DNA of 64,000 nucleotides from Pollenia angustigena (GCA_930367215.1 OV884056.1:235591127-235655126), one strand, 5' to 3'. Shown: positions 21,689-33,824, counted from the stretch's first letter. The notes: generated by a model not told the origin, from the sequence alone. Numbers and translations are program-made.

Positions 21689-22718
21689 AATTTAATTTAA
21701 CCAATAATACCTTTTCAAAATACAGTTAACCCCTTTTTAGAAACAAAAAAATAACAAAACAGAACAATTAAGCATAATTTATGTGTATATTCTCGTATTT
21801 AGGGTAAATCTTATATATAAATACAGGAAAAATTTTTTTGTGGTTGTTTTTTAAGTGTCTTATCGTCCACCGATTTTAATAAAACATATATCGTTTTAAA
21901 GGTATTTTTGGGTAGATATGCGAGGGTTGATAAAGTTGGTACAATTGTACTTTTTTTGGTACAATTTAAAACTAAAAAGTACGCTGGTATCCCCGTGACT
22001 CATTTGGTACTATTTTCCAATTTTTCAAATCTACATATTTACTATTGATATGAAATGGCAACTCGTGTTTACTGTCCAATGAATATAAGCGGAGATTAGT
22101 GTTTGGTTGTTGGATTTAACAAAACAGCTATGATATTTTGCATTTGATCTTTTCAAGACCATTTGCACCAAACACTGAACTCCACTACTGTGAATAGATT
22201 TTTTCACTTGTTAAACGAGTGCTTATGCCACATTCAAATTTAGTATCAGCGGCAGCATATAGCGTGCATTTTCTGATGATATTGACAAGTTTTTAAAAGA
22301 TATAGGAAACCACTTCTGCAAAAGTTCTACATAGTAGAAGACACGAATTCCTCTCAATTTAAGATTATTTTGGAACGAACTCATAATATTTTCAAATATT
22401 CGTCAACAAGATGGTTGTCAAGTCTATAAATTTGGAAATGCAATCCAAAGATGTTCGTATGCACATATTTTTAGAACGCTTTAAAAATTTTATAAATTCT
22501 AAAAAGTGTATCAAAACGCTCTCTGGCGGCAATAAAAACTAAAAATTAATGGATTTCTCGACCTAAAAACTGCATGATACAGGTCTGGCTATATCAAATA
22601 CAATTTGTTTGCCTCTATTCTTAAATATTTTGGAAAACTTACTATTTTGAAAAATCCGCGGCTCGAAATACATTTTTGACCTATGGTTTGTTTGGCAAAG
22701 TTTCTTGGAATGACTTAC

Positions 22719-22844
22719 AGCCTGTTCGTCGATTTCGAACGTTACGTTCGCATAGAAAATAACATTTAAAACAAAAACAAATTTTCGAATTTTGTTTTTG
22801 TTTTGAATATGCGAACGTTAACGTTCGAAATCGACGAACAGGCT
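22719..22844. mobile_element. Small MITE, 126 bp
   Basis: Arms AGCCTGTTCGTCGATTTCGA... on both ends pair over about 36 bp with one indel, and the centre (AAAACAAAAACAAA / inverse) pairs as well. It is nearly a full-length hairpin. Motif GTTCGCAT is shared by both arms. Confidence 0.75.
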
Positions 22845-23116
22845 ATTATAGAACAAGAATCGCGATAATTTCAGTTAATTTACAATTAATGAACAAATTA
22901 ATTTTAAGTACCTTTTGTTTTTGTTGTATTAAGTTTTTGTTTTTAAAAATAAAATAAAAAAATTTATAAAAAAAGATTTAGTACTGTTGGGGCTGAAAAG
23001 TACAATTTTAAAAGTTCGTTGGTGCGATATTGGTTTTCTCATTTATCATCCCTGAGATATGCGTTTTAGTTAAGTTTTTTGTTATTCTCCCAAAATGTGT
23101 TTTTCTTGCTTTATAC

Positions 23117-23699
23117 AAGGGCTGTCAGATATGGCGATTTTTCGCCAAACGTGGCGATTTTGAAAAGTGTTTGGCGATGGGATTTCCCATTTGGCGATTG
23201 GCGACTTTTATGGCGATTTCTGATATAACTGGCGATTAACTTGGCTATTTTAACCATTTATATTATTTCGGCAATTTTGTTTAACAACTTGTCATTTTTG
23301 TTATCAGTACTTATATAAAAATACATACCTATTAAGTGAATTTTATATTCAGTCACTATTTAATTCTAATAGTATGTTTGTAATTCTAATAGTATGTAGG
23401 TCAAAACTCCAGTAATGAAATCGGTGAGGCTGAAGTGTACGATCTTAAAGGCTTGTGTACTTAATATGTATATGATCTCCATTTTATGTTATTTAAAAAA
23501 AAAATTACAGAAACAAAACAAAATTTACATCGGCCACTTTTTTGTATTTTTTTCTCAGTTTTTGGCGATTTTTGACTGAAAAATTATACTAGCGTTTTTT
23601 GAATGCAAACTTTAGTTTAAAAAAAGAAAATTTTACAAAAACTGAATAAAATCTGACATCCGGTTTGGCGATGGAGCTCAAAAAAATCTGACAACCCTG
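23117..23699. mobile_element. Non-autonomous hAT element, perfect TSD CTTTATAC
   Basis: Left end AAGGGCTGTCAGAT, right end ATCTGACAACCCTG, with TSD CTTTATAC at 23109-23116 and 23700-23707. The left terminal C has become A. Subterminal TGGCGATTT repeats occur many times. 583 bp, no coding. Confidence 0.9.
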
Positions 23700-24340
23700 C
23701 TTTATACTTCCAAAAACACACATGTATAAACGACGGTTGTGCTCTATGTTGTTCTCCCATAATGTTTTTGTTTTCATTTTGAACTTTCAAACACACATGT
23801 ATAAACATATTAGATATTTTGAAAAAAACGCAAAAACGTCGTTTAAGAAAATAAAAGTCGGTAACCTATTTTAATGACTTTTAATGAAGATCTGTGTTTC
23901 TATTTTTTGCTTTACTAACATTTAATGAAAATCTTATAAATGAAATACGGGAATATGCACAATACATTTTTTTTTGGAATTCAAGTTTTTGAAAAGCGTT
24001 TAATTCATCTTGCAGACACACGTACAAAGATGGGTGTGTAGTGCATTTTGCCGTTCTCTTAACCCATTAGCGCCCAATTTTTATTTTGTAGATTGTTAGC
24101 TATTTTCGAAAAATTGTATTTATTCCATTTTTTTCAGTTATTATTTAATTAATTATTTTTCGAATTTATCGAAGTAAATGTCAAGTGGTCGAATTTCGGC
24201 CACCGGGCGATCCTAGTATATTATAAACAGTTTAAGGCGATTTATCAATTTATAATTTTAAATGGTTTTTGCTTCTCCTGTAAAATATTCAAAATGTTAG
24301 ATAGGGCCTTTTGCGTTTTAGGTGACAATATAATATATAA

Positions 24341-24574
24341 GTTTCAGTTAAAAGGGACCTATGGGCAACAATGAGTTTTAGAGAAAAACGATTTTAAAGT
24401 TAACAAGTTCATTTGTTTTCTTATCAAAGGTGTATTTTAAAGCTTACTTATGACAAAAGTAATGCAGTTAGAAAACTGCGGTTTGCTGCATTAGAAAGAG
24501 CGTATTGTCTATTTTAAGAATCGCCAAAAAGTAAAAATCGATTTTTTCATCCAAAGGTCCCTTTTAACTGAAAC
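24341..24574. mobile_element. MITE, 234 bp, perfect 20-bp TIR
   Basis: GTTTCAGTTAAAAGGGACCT at 24341-24360 is the exact inverse of 24555-24574. The interior is AT-rich. It lies immediately left of the TA-flanked element at 24586. No TSD was settled. Confidence 0.75.
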
Positions 24575-24585
24575 TGTCACATATA

Positions 24586-26127
24586 TCGACTCCTTTGCGC
24601 GAAATTATCGTATGTTACAAAAACCAAATTTTATAGGACAGCCATTTTGCTACTTTTCTCTGCTTTCGCTTGCAATATCAAAATTAAAATATACATGTCC
24701 TTTTTGGAGCAACGAAGTGTAATTCGCCTACAATATTTTGTCAGGTGACGTCTCTTTGAATGTAGAACAAGATTGCATCAAAAACTCAATTTCCAAAAAA
24801 TTGGCATCTGGGCATTTCCATCATGTCGAACGTAACCATCGTACACATTTAAAGTTAAAAAAAGTCAAAATATAACGTATATTTATTTTGGCAATAGATT
24901 CAAGTTATAGCTTTTAATTAGCCCTATAATTGGTGCAATTGTTCATATTGATAAATTGTTTCGTTTTCAAGAAAATTGCAAAAAAACAAGGCATTTGCAC
25001 GTGACGAAAACAGAAGTGGTTTTTGTGTCCATTTTTTCGAATGCCGATTTCAGCAAAACCTGAGGCAATATTTGAATGCAAAAAGTTGTAAAATGTTATG
25101 CACTCATATCTCTCAAATATGGCCGTCATTTTAAATAAAAATAATGTATACTTTTTTTTTTATTTAGCTTTAATCGCTGTCGCACGTGATCTGTCGCACA
25201 TGACATTTTTTTCCATCATGATATATATGTTGATTAGACCGGGTCGACCTCCATACAAAAAAAAAAGTTGTGCCAGTCACCCCATAGAATGAAAGATATG
25301 TCAATGAAGTTTCTAAAACAGGAAACATTTTTTTTGCCACGCCCCAAAATACAGCCCTTTTTGTTTTATATACATATATAGCATCGTCATTTAAGGTCTA
25401 ATCTCATCGTATCGTATATCATTGTTAATGTCTAGAATATGGCTTAATTTTTGAATTTAGTGCTTTTTTTGCTCATCTAGATTTAAATGATTGAAACGTA
25501 TATATTAACATAAATAAATCATTTACATATATAAAAAAATATTTTCAAATTATTAATTTTCACACTTACGATGTCGCACGTGAACAACAATATAAGTATC
25601 AAGATCACAAATCTTTCTATTTTACAGAATTTTTTTTTTATTTTAATATTATAAAAAATCTCTGTTTGGCCTGGTAATTTGATGAGCTTTCTACTTTTAC
25701 TTTCGACGCATTGATAGAAAATGATGTTTTTCAATGTCGCACATGACATCGAAAAATGAGATAATGCAAAGAAAAATATTACAGTTATTTGCAATCGCAT
25801 AGTTTCTTGTGCATTCTATTTTGACTCTTTGTACCTTCCGAAAGGTTTTAGAGAGAAAAAGTCATAATGTCTCTCTTAAAGAACTGTTATCACAGCAAAA
25901 CGTACAATAGAAATATCCAAATAAGAAAAGTTGCTCTTGTTCCACTTTGCATTCATAAATCTTGAAATGGGTTATAAATAAATATAAAATTTTTTTACTT
26001 TAATTAAATTTGGTTGTTTTCCTGTTCAAATATGATAAAACAAAGTCTTTTCAAGAACTTATAATTTGTTGCGGTGGACCTTTCGGTGGAAATGCCCATA
26101 TACGATAATTTCGCGCAAAGGGGTCGA
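24586..26127. mobile_element. TA-flanked TIR element, long form (1.54 kb)
   Basis: Ends TCGACTCCTTTGCGCGAAAT and the inverse of TCGACCCCTTTGCGCGAAAT, each flanked by TA, match the short MITE at 58018-58268. The two also share the interior blocks TGCAATCTTGTTCTACATTC and ATATTTTGT(A/C)AGG. The long form has an extra centre with three GTCGCAC(G/A)TGA boxes (25177-25200, 25573, 25735). The TA flanks suggest the Tc1/mariner group. No transposase was recognised. Confidence 0.75.
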
Positions 26128-26315
26128 TATTAAACTAAGACATTATTACTATATGTGAGTGCATTACTGCTTGTTTCATATTCCCCTTTAATGATTCTTC
26201 TATTTGTTCCAAAGTATTCAAGTCGTTTTATACGTTTCTCAAAATTAAATTTTAATTTTGTAAAAACAAATTACACCTTTTATTCCCTTCAGCACAGGTG
26301 GAAAAGGTTATATAA

Positions 26316-28544
26316 TAGAGTTGTCAATTATTCGCCTTTCAACTTTGTTCGAATAATTCAAATAATTGTTTTTGTTCGTTCGATCAAGCGATTAAATCTA
26401 AAAAATTATTCGAATAATCGATGAGAATAACGAATAAAAAAATTAGTTGTACAAAAAAATTACTATGGAAAATCTTCCATTCCATCCGCTATGACTTCTT
26501 CTTTTTATACCCTCCACCACAATTAGTTGTGAAGAGGGTATATTAAGTTTGTCATTCCGTGTGAAACTTTTTTATTATTCATCTCAGACCCTATAAAGTA
26601 TATATATTCTGGGTCCTTGAATAATTCTAAGTCGATTTAGCCCGTCCGTCTGTCTGTCCGTCTGTTGAAAACTCAAAACAATTGAACAAACTTGCTTGTA
26701 GTTATCCTAAGCAGTTTGGGATTGAAATCCAGCAAAATCGGTTCAGTAGGACCAGAGCTATGAATCAAAATGTGGAACCACCACCTAAAAAAATTGATAA
26801 TTTTGTTACAAAAAATAACATAAATGCTGAAATCACGCTGTTAAATTTCGTGAAGATCCGTTCATAATTTACCCTAAGCCTCATATAAACACTACTCCCG
26901 GAAAACAGTTTAGTACGCCTAAAACCGTAAAAAATAACGCTAGCGTTACAAAATTTGGTACGTCACAGTTTTTTAGGACTAGAAATAACACTGTGAAATT
27001 TCGTGACGATCGGTCCATAATTTACCTTAGGCCCCATATAAACCCTACTACAGGAAAACAGTTTAGTACGCCTAAAACCGTAAAAAATAATGTAATCATA
27101 ACAGGAATTGGTACGTCACAGTTTTAAAGGACTAGAAATGACGCTGTGAAATTTCGTGATGATCGGTCCATAATTTACCCTAGGCCCCATATAAACCCTA
27201 CTACCGGAAAACAGTTTAGTCGCCTAAAACCATAACTAATAACAAATCGTCACAGTTTAAGATAATAATAACATCATACAAATATTACTCCTTAAACATT
27301 CGAACTGTCGGTGGAGGGTATCAAAGATTCGGTACAGCCGAATATAGCACTCTAACTTGTTTAAATTATACTTTTGTATCATTATCACCTATTTTGTGAC
27401 ACTTTTTGGCCCTTTTTTGGAAATAGCTCTCACATTTTGTTTTTTGTCAACACTGCGGATCAGAAGTGCTAAACAAATGTTTTCGAAATAAGCATTGCTT
27501 GATATGGAACAGACTCAAAGTATAAACTTACAATTCCATGATTTCTTCTCCTTGATTTTTGATAGTAAAGTACAATTTCACTAAAAGCAAACATAGCTCA
27601 TATAAATATTTGTTATTTTTTACGGTGGTTTCTTTTTAAAACAAAAATTTGACATTTTATTAAAAAAAATGCAATTTGGTGTTTTGCTCTCTTAAACAGT
27701 AGCATGTTTTATTCAAAAAAATTCGCTCTTAATAATGGCAAAAGGTATTGAACTGTTCGCCCCCTTTTGAATCGACAGTGTTGAGAGTGCCCTAACAGGA
27801 ATGAAAACAAGAGGTAAAAATTGCTCAATTTGCGGAAATTCCCAAAGCGGTATGATAGCAAAGTCTTATATTTATTAAAAATTGTAAAAGCTTTAAAAAA
27901 TCTGACACTTACGGGAAAAAAATCGCTTTAATCGAGAAAATGGTTACAATTCGCGAACGATAGCAAAGTTTAAAACAAACACTAAAATTTATTTGACATC
28001 GCTAAATCGGAAAATTACATAAAAAGTATGAAAAAATTAGCTATAATGATAAAGAATAAACTCTTTGTCAGGTGTTTAAAACAGGACAGAGCATACCATA
28101 AAAAAATTAAATTTTGAGCTCTTCCTACCTGAAATATTATTTTTTGTTTGCTTATAAAAAACTTGGTCTAATTATGTTCATTAAAATGGGAAATACTGCT
28201 TATAAAAAACTTGACCCTTTTTTTATTGAAATACCCTTTTTTGACCCCTTTTTCTGGAAAATCTCCTTTTTGTGACCCTTTTCGAAAATTTCCAACGGTA
28301 ACCCTGATGGCAACAATATTTTTTAACTTTCCTACATTTTGTATAAAATCACTAAAACCTTAGAATAAACAAAATTCTAAGCTTTTATTTAATTTATTTT
28401 TTAATAAAAAAAATTTTCGATTAATCGGCATTAATTAATCGATTTATTCGTTATTCGAAAACCATCGTTTTGAAATTATTCGAACAAGAGTTTGGTTTTG
28501 TTTGATCGATTAATCGAATTATTCTTAATCGGTTGACAACTCTA
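26316..28544. mobile_element. hAT element, 2.2 kb, containing a younger HINE
   Basis: TIR TAGAGTTGTCAA on both ends; flanking 8-mers TTATATAA and GTATATAA agree at 7 of 8. Subterminal ATTATTCGAATAATCG and GATTAATCG repeats mirror each other. Apart from the HINE at 26518-27363 the interior (27364-28400) is AT-rich with no recognised transposase. Confidence 0.85.
26518..27363 (+). mobile_element. Complete HINE element with three 153-bp units
   Basis: Starts TACCCTCCACCACAATTAG and ends with the hairpin TTCGGTACAGCCGAA and TAGCACTCTAACTTGTTT. Tandem units start at 26900, 27053 and 27206 (153 bp). It is closely similar to 19172-20254, so both copies look recent. The GTCY tract is at about 26642-26665. 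Confidence 0.85.
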
Positions 28545-28745
28545 GTATATAACTATAAGTTTGCCATTCCGTTTGTAACTTCCGCAATATTGATCGTAGA
28601 ACCTAAAAAGTACATTTATTCTGGATCCTTATGAGGAGAGAAGGTCAATTCCGGTTGACCGTCTGTCTGTCCGTCTGTTGAAATGGGTTTTCCAAAGACC
28701 CCAGATATGATAGCGACTGGATTGGTATATATTTGTGTTAGATGT

Positions 28746-29125
28746 GCTCATTTATAGGGAGTTAAATAAGTCATTACTACATTCGCTTACAAATAGGGAC
28801 TTAAATAAGTTATTACTCCGATGTCACCAAAATTACAACTAACGTGTAATGACTTTAAAATCATTTTTTTTAATTATTTTTTTTCTTATTTTATTTTTTT
28901 TTTCTATTTTTTCTTATTTTATTTTACTTTGTTTAATTTTTTATTTTTTTTTCTGTCTCTGGCGGGATTCGATTGCGCAACCTCACTACCAGATTGTCTA
29001 CTGGGGCAGTGTAGTTTTTGCATAAAAAACTATGTTTTTTACTCAATTAAGAGCGTAAATATGAGATTAAATTGTCCATAATAACAATAACAACGTTGAT
29101 TGAAAGTTTTTGTTTCATTACTATA
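28746..29125. other. Pyrimidine-rich and unassigned DNA
   Basis: 28860-28955 is almost pure T/C on the plus strand (TTTTCTTATTTTATTTT type). An 86-residue frame across it reads mainly F, L and Y and is not a gene. Confidence 0.4.
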
Positions 29126-29379
29126 CCCTACAAGAAATGGCTGATGTAAACTTACACATACAAAACTTATAAACTAACACACTTTCAATTTTGTATTATA
29201 TTCGCGTATATATATTAAATTTCACAAGTATGAGTGGGTAAAAATGTCACACGTACACGAATGTTTACATCAGTTTTTTCATATTGCCCTTAATAAAATG
29301 ATAGAAACTTCTGATGTATAAACCCATCAGCAATGCCCATCAGATGATGCATCAAATGACTGTCATTGTTCTTGTAGGG
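29126..29379. mobile_element. MITE, 254 bp
   Basis: CCCTACAAGAA on the left and TTCTTGTAGGG on the right are inverted, flanked on both sides by ATA. The interior repeats CATCAG / CTGATG boxes. Confidence 0.6.
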
Positions 29380-30089
29380 ATAATGACATTTTTATTGTCA
29401 TAATGAAAATTTAAATTTATGAAGGCAATTATTGAAATATGTTGCTTTTATAAAAAAAATTTTTGATTTCATAAAATTAATGGCATACATGTAACATTAG
29501 ATGTATGAAATTATTAAATCTTACATTTTTTAATTAACAATTAAACATTTTTTTTAAGGAAACTATAATTTTGTATTAATTTATGAATATAGGTTGTATA
29601 TTTTTTTTTTATGTTCCCAATTAAAATTTTTTGTTTAACTTGGACAAACTTAAGTTTTCATATTTCCAATGAAAATTTTTAACGTAATTACGAAATCCAA
29701 TGAAGCGATTTTAACGAAAATACTTCATTATAACTATGAAATTCCATTTAGACAATGAAAATTTTCATTTACCCAAGGAAATTTTTTTTATGAAAATGAT
29801 TTATTAAATATATGAAGCATTTTTCTTTCAGTGTAGTAATAAAAAAAAAACAAATTGTAAGAATAAATATTTAAATCCAATTTGTATTATATTTGAAAAA
29901 AATTAAACCGTAGATGCATTTTATTATGAATGAATTATAGATTTCGTTCATCAACTCATACACAAGTACTTAGGTATCAGATTATATGTCAGCCATTCCT
30001 AAACTACTTCTATGTAATGCAGATGGTATGAAGTAGTCATTGAAAAGTAAGTTGTTCAGTAATGGCAAATCATTACCAAGTTTTTGCTG
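29380..30089. other. Unassigned AT-rich DNA
   Basis: Motifs GAAAATTTTCATT and CAATGAAA recur at 29650-29830, and TTTTTCTTTCAGTGTAG at about 29820 looks like the end of another MITE, but no partner was found. No coding is visible. Confidence 0.35.
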
Positions 30090-30271
30090 GGTACGTCTAT
30101 ACATTCAATAAAGTGAAGAAAACAACGGACTGTAGCCTTATGAAAAAATACTTAAAATTTTCCTGCACAAGTACAAACATTCAGTCGATAGTAATATCGA
30201 TATATCGATAGTGAAATCTGAACTATCGATAAATATCGATAGTGGAAAATATCGATAGTATCCCAGCACTA
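30090..30271. mobile_element. hAT fragment, right end of the TATCGATAG family
   Basis: Nearly identical to 50300-50476 (shared CACAAGTACAAACATTCAGT and the TATCGATAG series) and ends at the same TCCCAGCACTA terminus. The left half is missing. The next base starts a MITE (30272). Confidence 0.75.
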
Positions 30272-30590
30272 GTCCACACAACGCGTTTTTGCCTCTACGC
30301 ATTGCATGATTTTTATACCTTCCATGCGTTCTATGTTTCATGTAACATGCAACGCGTTTTATGCGACATCACAACAAGTAAAAATTAATTTTCATTTTTC
30401 AAAACCAGCTGATTTGTTCGAACGCTGCTTGTGTCGCTTACAAAAGTAGAAAGTAAACCTACTTTTTGCATTCAACGCCTTAATGCATCCTACGCGTTTG
30501 TGCATGTAACTTGTTACGTATAACTAGAGAGATTCTACTTTTTTGGCAGCTGCGTAGACAGCTCAAATGCGTGTAACGCGTGGTGTGGAC
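30272..30590. mobile_element. MITE with GTCCACAC ends
   Basis: Left GTCCACACAACGCGTT and right AACGCGTGGTGTGGAC pair with one mismatch. The interior repeats AACGCGTTTT, ATGCGTTC and GCATGTAAC boxes, unusually rich in CpG for this window. Confidence 0.7.
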
Positions 30591-30611
30591 CTCCAGCTTA
30601 ATGTACAGTAT

Positions 30612-31416
30612 CAGGGTTGCCAACGCAAAATACTTAGCAAAAAAACTATAAAATTTTGGTATTGCGCAAATGTAATGATGTGACAATTAATTCTGTAGCG
30701 GAGTTCAGTGTTTGGTGCAAAGTGCTATTGCAAGATATTGTAGCTTTTGTTTGCAATCCATCAAAAAAATACATAAGCGGTATTCAGTGTTTGGTGCCTT
30801 TTAGGTTGCAACTGGTTGATAGAGCCACAATTTTGTCATTGACAGTGAGCGGCATTGCAAGAAACTTTGCAATGCTAGTTGAAATTAGGTAACAGCTGAC
30901 AAGCAGAATTATTGGTCGTTAAAATGTACAAAAAGCTGTTTCTTATTTTTGTTAAATTGTTTTAAAATGCCACGAAGCATTGCAAAAGAAAATATTATTG
31001 AAGCTTTTGTAAATTTCTAAATTGATGTTACAAATGTCAGCTGCTATCAGTGCACCCCTGAATGCAATACAAGTAGCAAAATAAGTTCTAAAGTTTTGGT
31101 ATTGCGAAAATGTAATGATGTGACAATTCCAATTCTGTGTATTTTGTTTTTGGATCGCATACAAAAGCTACAATATTTTTCAACAATGTTTCGTTTAAAT
31201 GTGCTAAATTCCCATTTCATACTATTGATAAACTGAAATTTCTTGTTGATTGGATAAGATATTTCTACGCGCATTTCACTTATTGCTTAGGCCAGATCGT
31301 CAGAAAACTTCACCCAAAGATTTTAGAAAAACTAAAGATATTAAACCAAAGAAAACTGTTAAGCGAATAAAAATTTTTCATTTGCACTTTCATAAGACCA
31401 TTTGCAACAACCCCTG
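30612..31416. mobile_element. Possible hAT-like remnant
   Basis: CAGGGTTGCCAACGC on the left and GCAACAACCCCTG on the right are weakly inverted, and the flanking 8-mers (TACAGTAT, AACTCTAT) agree at 5 of 8 only. Inside, a block GGTATTGCG.AAATGTAATG occurs at 30657 and 31097, and TTCAGTGTTTGGTGC at 30706 and 30786. A related TTTGCACCAAACACTGAAC lies at about 22165. Confidence 0.35.
31190..31376. repeat. Interspersed repeat R2, copy 1
   Basis: Shares CTGAAATTT.TTGTTG, GCGCATTTCACT and TTGCTTAGGCCAGATC with 47480-47640 and 62470-62590. Not coding as far as I can see. Confidence 0.7.
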
Positions 31417-31716
31417 AACTCTATTCTTTAACTTTGTTTTTTGTTTTTGATTAAAAACAATTTTGTATGGGATATAAAATCAGCTTTATTCACTTATTTA
31501 ATGGCGTATAACTTTCTTATAAAGCAGTGAAGGGCACACACATACTATCACATTTATGCTTGTGTTGACAAAATAACAACAAAGCAACAGCCGAACGTAC
31601 ATTGTCACAGACACACAAAGAAGTTTATAGTGTACATGTGTCGACGTCGCACAAGCAGCATTTTTATTCCTATGCACGCGTGCATAGGATTTGCAAATGT
31701 GCCCGTCACTGTTATA

Positions 31717-32892
31717 AAGGGTGGTTAAATTTTAAGGGCTGATGTTGATTTTGAATAAAACACAAATTATTGTCATTTCTTTTTATTATGATAATATTGG
31801 CATGGTTCAAATATGTATGGAACAAAATATCGGCCATCCGATGGTCCAAATTTTCGATGACGCTAAGGCATAATTGAGGTTCTATGCCGTTAATGTGCCG
31901 AATTATCTCATCCTTTAGCTCTTTTGTTGTTGTTTAAAAACCCCAAATAAAGGAGTCCAGCGGTGTCAAATCACATGATCTTGGCGGCCAATTGAGATCG
32001 CCACCACGTGAGATAACACGGCCATTTGATTTGTCGCGCAAAAGAGCCGTTGTTGCGTAAGCTATGTGGCAAGTGGAACCGTCCCGTTGAACCCACATAT
32101 CGCCCACATCCATATCTTTCAACTCGGGCCATAAAAAGTTCTTTATCATCTCACGATGGCGAACACCATTCACAGTCACTGCCTAACCGGCCTCATTTTG
32201 GAAAAAAATACGGCCCGATGATGCCGCCAGTCCAAAAACCGCATTAAACAGTCACTCTTTGTGGGTCCATTGGTTTTTCGACAATCACTATTGGATTATC
32301 ATTCGCTCAAATGCGACAATTCTGCTTATTGACGAATCCACTGAAGTGAAAATGTGCCTTATCCCTGAAGATGATTTTTTTCGAAAATTGATTATCCACT
32401 GTTGCCATTTCTTGCCACCATTCTGACCATTGACGACGTTTGGAATGGTCAAGAGGCATTAGTTTTTAAGTCAATTGCACCTTGTGCAATTGTTGGGCAC
32501 GGCGGCGAGTTGAGGTAGATGGATCTTCAGCTACACTATCGCGAACAGCAGCAACATTTTCTGCAGTACGAGCTGTACGAGCATGCACTGGTGTTTTCAC
32601 ATCTCCTACAGACCCGGTTTGCTCAAATTTTTGCACGATTTTTCGGATTGTACGCACATTTGGACGATTAAATTGACCGCAAAAATCACGAAGTGCACGA
32701 TATGCATTTTGATTTGAACGCCCATTTTCATAATAAGCCTGAATAACTTTAACGCTTTTCTCGATTGTGTATCGTTTCATGGTTTAAATTGAGTTAGTCT
32801 GAAATTGAGAAATGCCAAATGAAATGCAGAAAAAACTTGACCTTTAGGTGTGGTTCGCATTCAACATTGGCCCTTAAAATTTAACCACCCTT
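31717..32892 (-). mobile_element. DD41D mariner (rosa-type), second copy
   Basis: Ends AAGGGTGGTTAAATTTTAAG and inverse, TA on both flanks (31715-31716, 32893-32894). Same subfamily as 14472-15401 but retaining the N-terminal domain, so the two copies complement each other as records of the original. Confidence 0.9.
31815..32780 (-). pseudogene. Mariner DD41D transposase pseudogene
   Basis: Residues 1-104 are open: KRYTIEKSVKVIQAYYENGR and FNRPNVRTIRKIVQKFEQTG (helix-turn-helix region), then STSTRRRAQQLHKVQLT where a deletion and stop occur. The next segment (HSKRRQWSEWWQEMATV, then FSGFVNKQNC) continues in another frame. The catalytic part 31934-32179 has MWVQRDGSTCH and PPRSCDLTPLDSFIWGF. 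A second deletion near 31930 removes most of the C-terminus. Non-functional. Confidence 0.85.
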
Positions 32893-33064
32893 TATTTTGT
32901 CAAATCTTCCCGATTTTAGTTGCTTTTATGCAGGAAAAAAATATGTTTTTACGTGTAGACTTAACAGAAATAAATTATACATTTTTTCATATTAATTAAG
33001 CAAATTAATATAAAATTCAGAAAGATATCGTACAAATAATATAGAAAATAAAACTTAACGTAGC

Positions 33065-33296
33065 ATTTTTTTTTGCGATTCGATAGGATTTGGGTAGCTT
33101 TATGTTTAGTACAAAAGATGGATTTCATCGAGTTTAAGTTTTCATAATAAGAGTTATAAGCGTGTGGTTACGAACGTACTCAAAATTTATTTATTTTAAA
33201 AGTGTATTAATGTAGGTCTCCATCCAGTACGATAATAATCAACATTTTATTTTTTCATCCTGGTAGACCATTCTGGGGAAATGCTCATATGTATGT
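33065..33296 (+). repeat. Dispersed repeat R1, copy B
   Basis: Matches 53612-53860 and then, after a deletion, 54246-54277 plus 54996-55027 (GATAATAATCAACATTTTAT, CCTGGTAGACCATTCTGGGG). It preserves the uninterrupted CCTGGTAGACC site that copy C has lost to an insertion. Confidence 0.8.
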
Positions 33297-33616
33297 ATGT
33301 AAGAAAAATATTAATTTTTTTTTGTATTTAATTAAGGCAGGTGCAACATTCTGAGGGTATTTTTAATTTATTGGATAACTCCTTGTTTCATTTATGCTAG
33401 GAACACAATTGTGTTGTACGTCGTATGAACGAAGGACGTAACGCCGTTTTCGAAATACGCTTCGCTTACCCACAATGCCGTCGTAAACGTATTATGTTTT
33501 CTTTTGAAAATAATATTAAAAAATTCCAAATTTATTCAAATTTTTGTTTATTTTTCTATCCTTTTATTTTGTTATCAAATATTCCATTTGTAAACACAAA
33601 AATCAAGATACATTAA

Positions 33617-33824
33617 CACAAGGTAGACTCATTTGGGAGTGTAGACATGCTGCTCTATAAAAATAACCGACAAGAACCAAGTTGTCGAAATTGTCTTCAT
33701 ATAAAACAAAAACCATTTAACGCACACATGTACAAATTTTGGCTCATATATACGAAATTTGACGTTTGGGTTCTAATTGGGGTAAAAAGCTGACAAACAT
33801 ATGGGCTAACGAGTCTACCTTGTG
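33617..33824. mobile_element. MITE with TAA target duplication
   Basis: CACAAGGTAGACTC and inverse, flanked by TAA at 33614-33616 and 33825-33827. A 3-bp TWA target is typical of PIF/Harbinger MITEs, but the ends alone do not prove this. 208 bp. Confidence 0.8.

Larger units (their letters stand above)
21399..24326. mobile_element. Putative TIR element of 2.9 kb with nested insertions
   Basis: GTCACCTGAAACGCAAAAGG at 21399 and its inverse (CCTTTTGCGTTTTAGGTGAC, ending at 24326) form an about 30-bp imperfect TIR continuing into CCCTA.CTAAC. The interior contains a hairpin (21607-21688), a MITE (22719-22844) and a hAT (23117-23699) and no recognisable coding. The pairing could also be two separate elements. 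Confidence 0.55.
26281..28745 (+). mobile_element. HINE fragment split by a hAT
   Basis: The 5' end (TTCCCTTCAGCACAGGTGG, 26281-26315) continues after the hAT at 28553 (TATAAGTTTGCCATTCCG), then CCGTCTGTCTGTCCGTCTG and ATGGGTTTTCCAAAGACCCC to about 28745. The 3' half is absent. Confidence 0.75.

Noticed and set aside
28821..29081. 86-residue hydrophobic frame
   Set aside because: Translation of a pyrimidine-rich tract (mainly Phe, Leu, Tyr).
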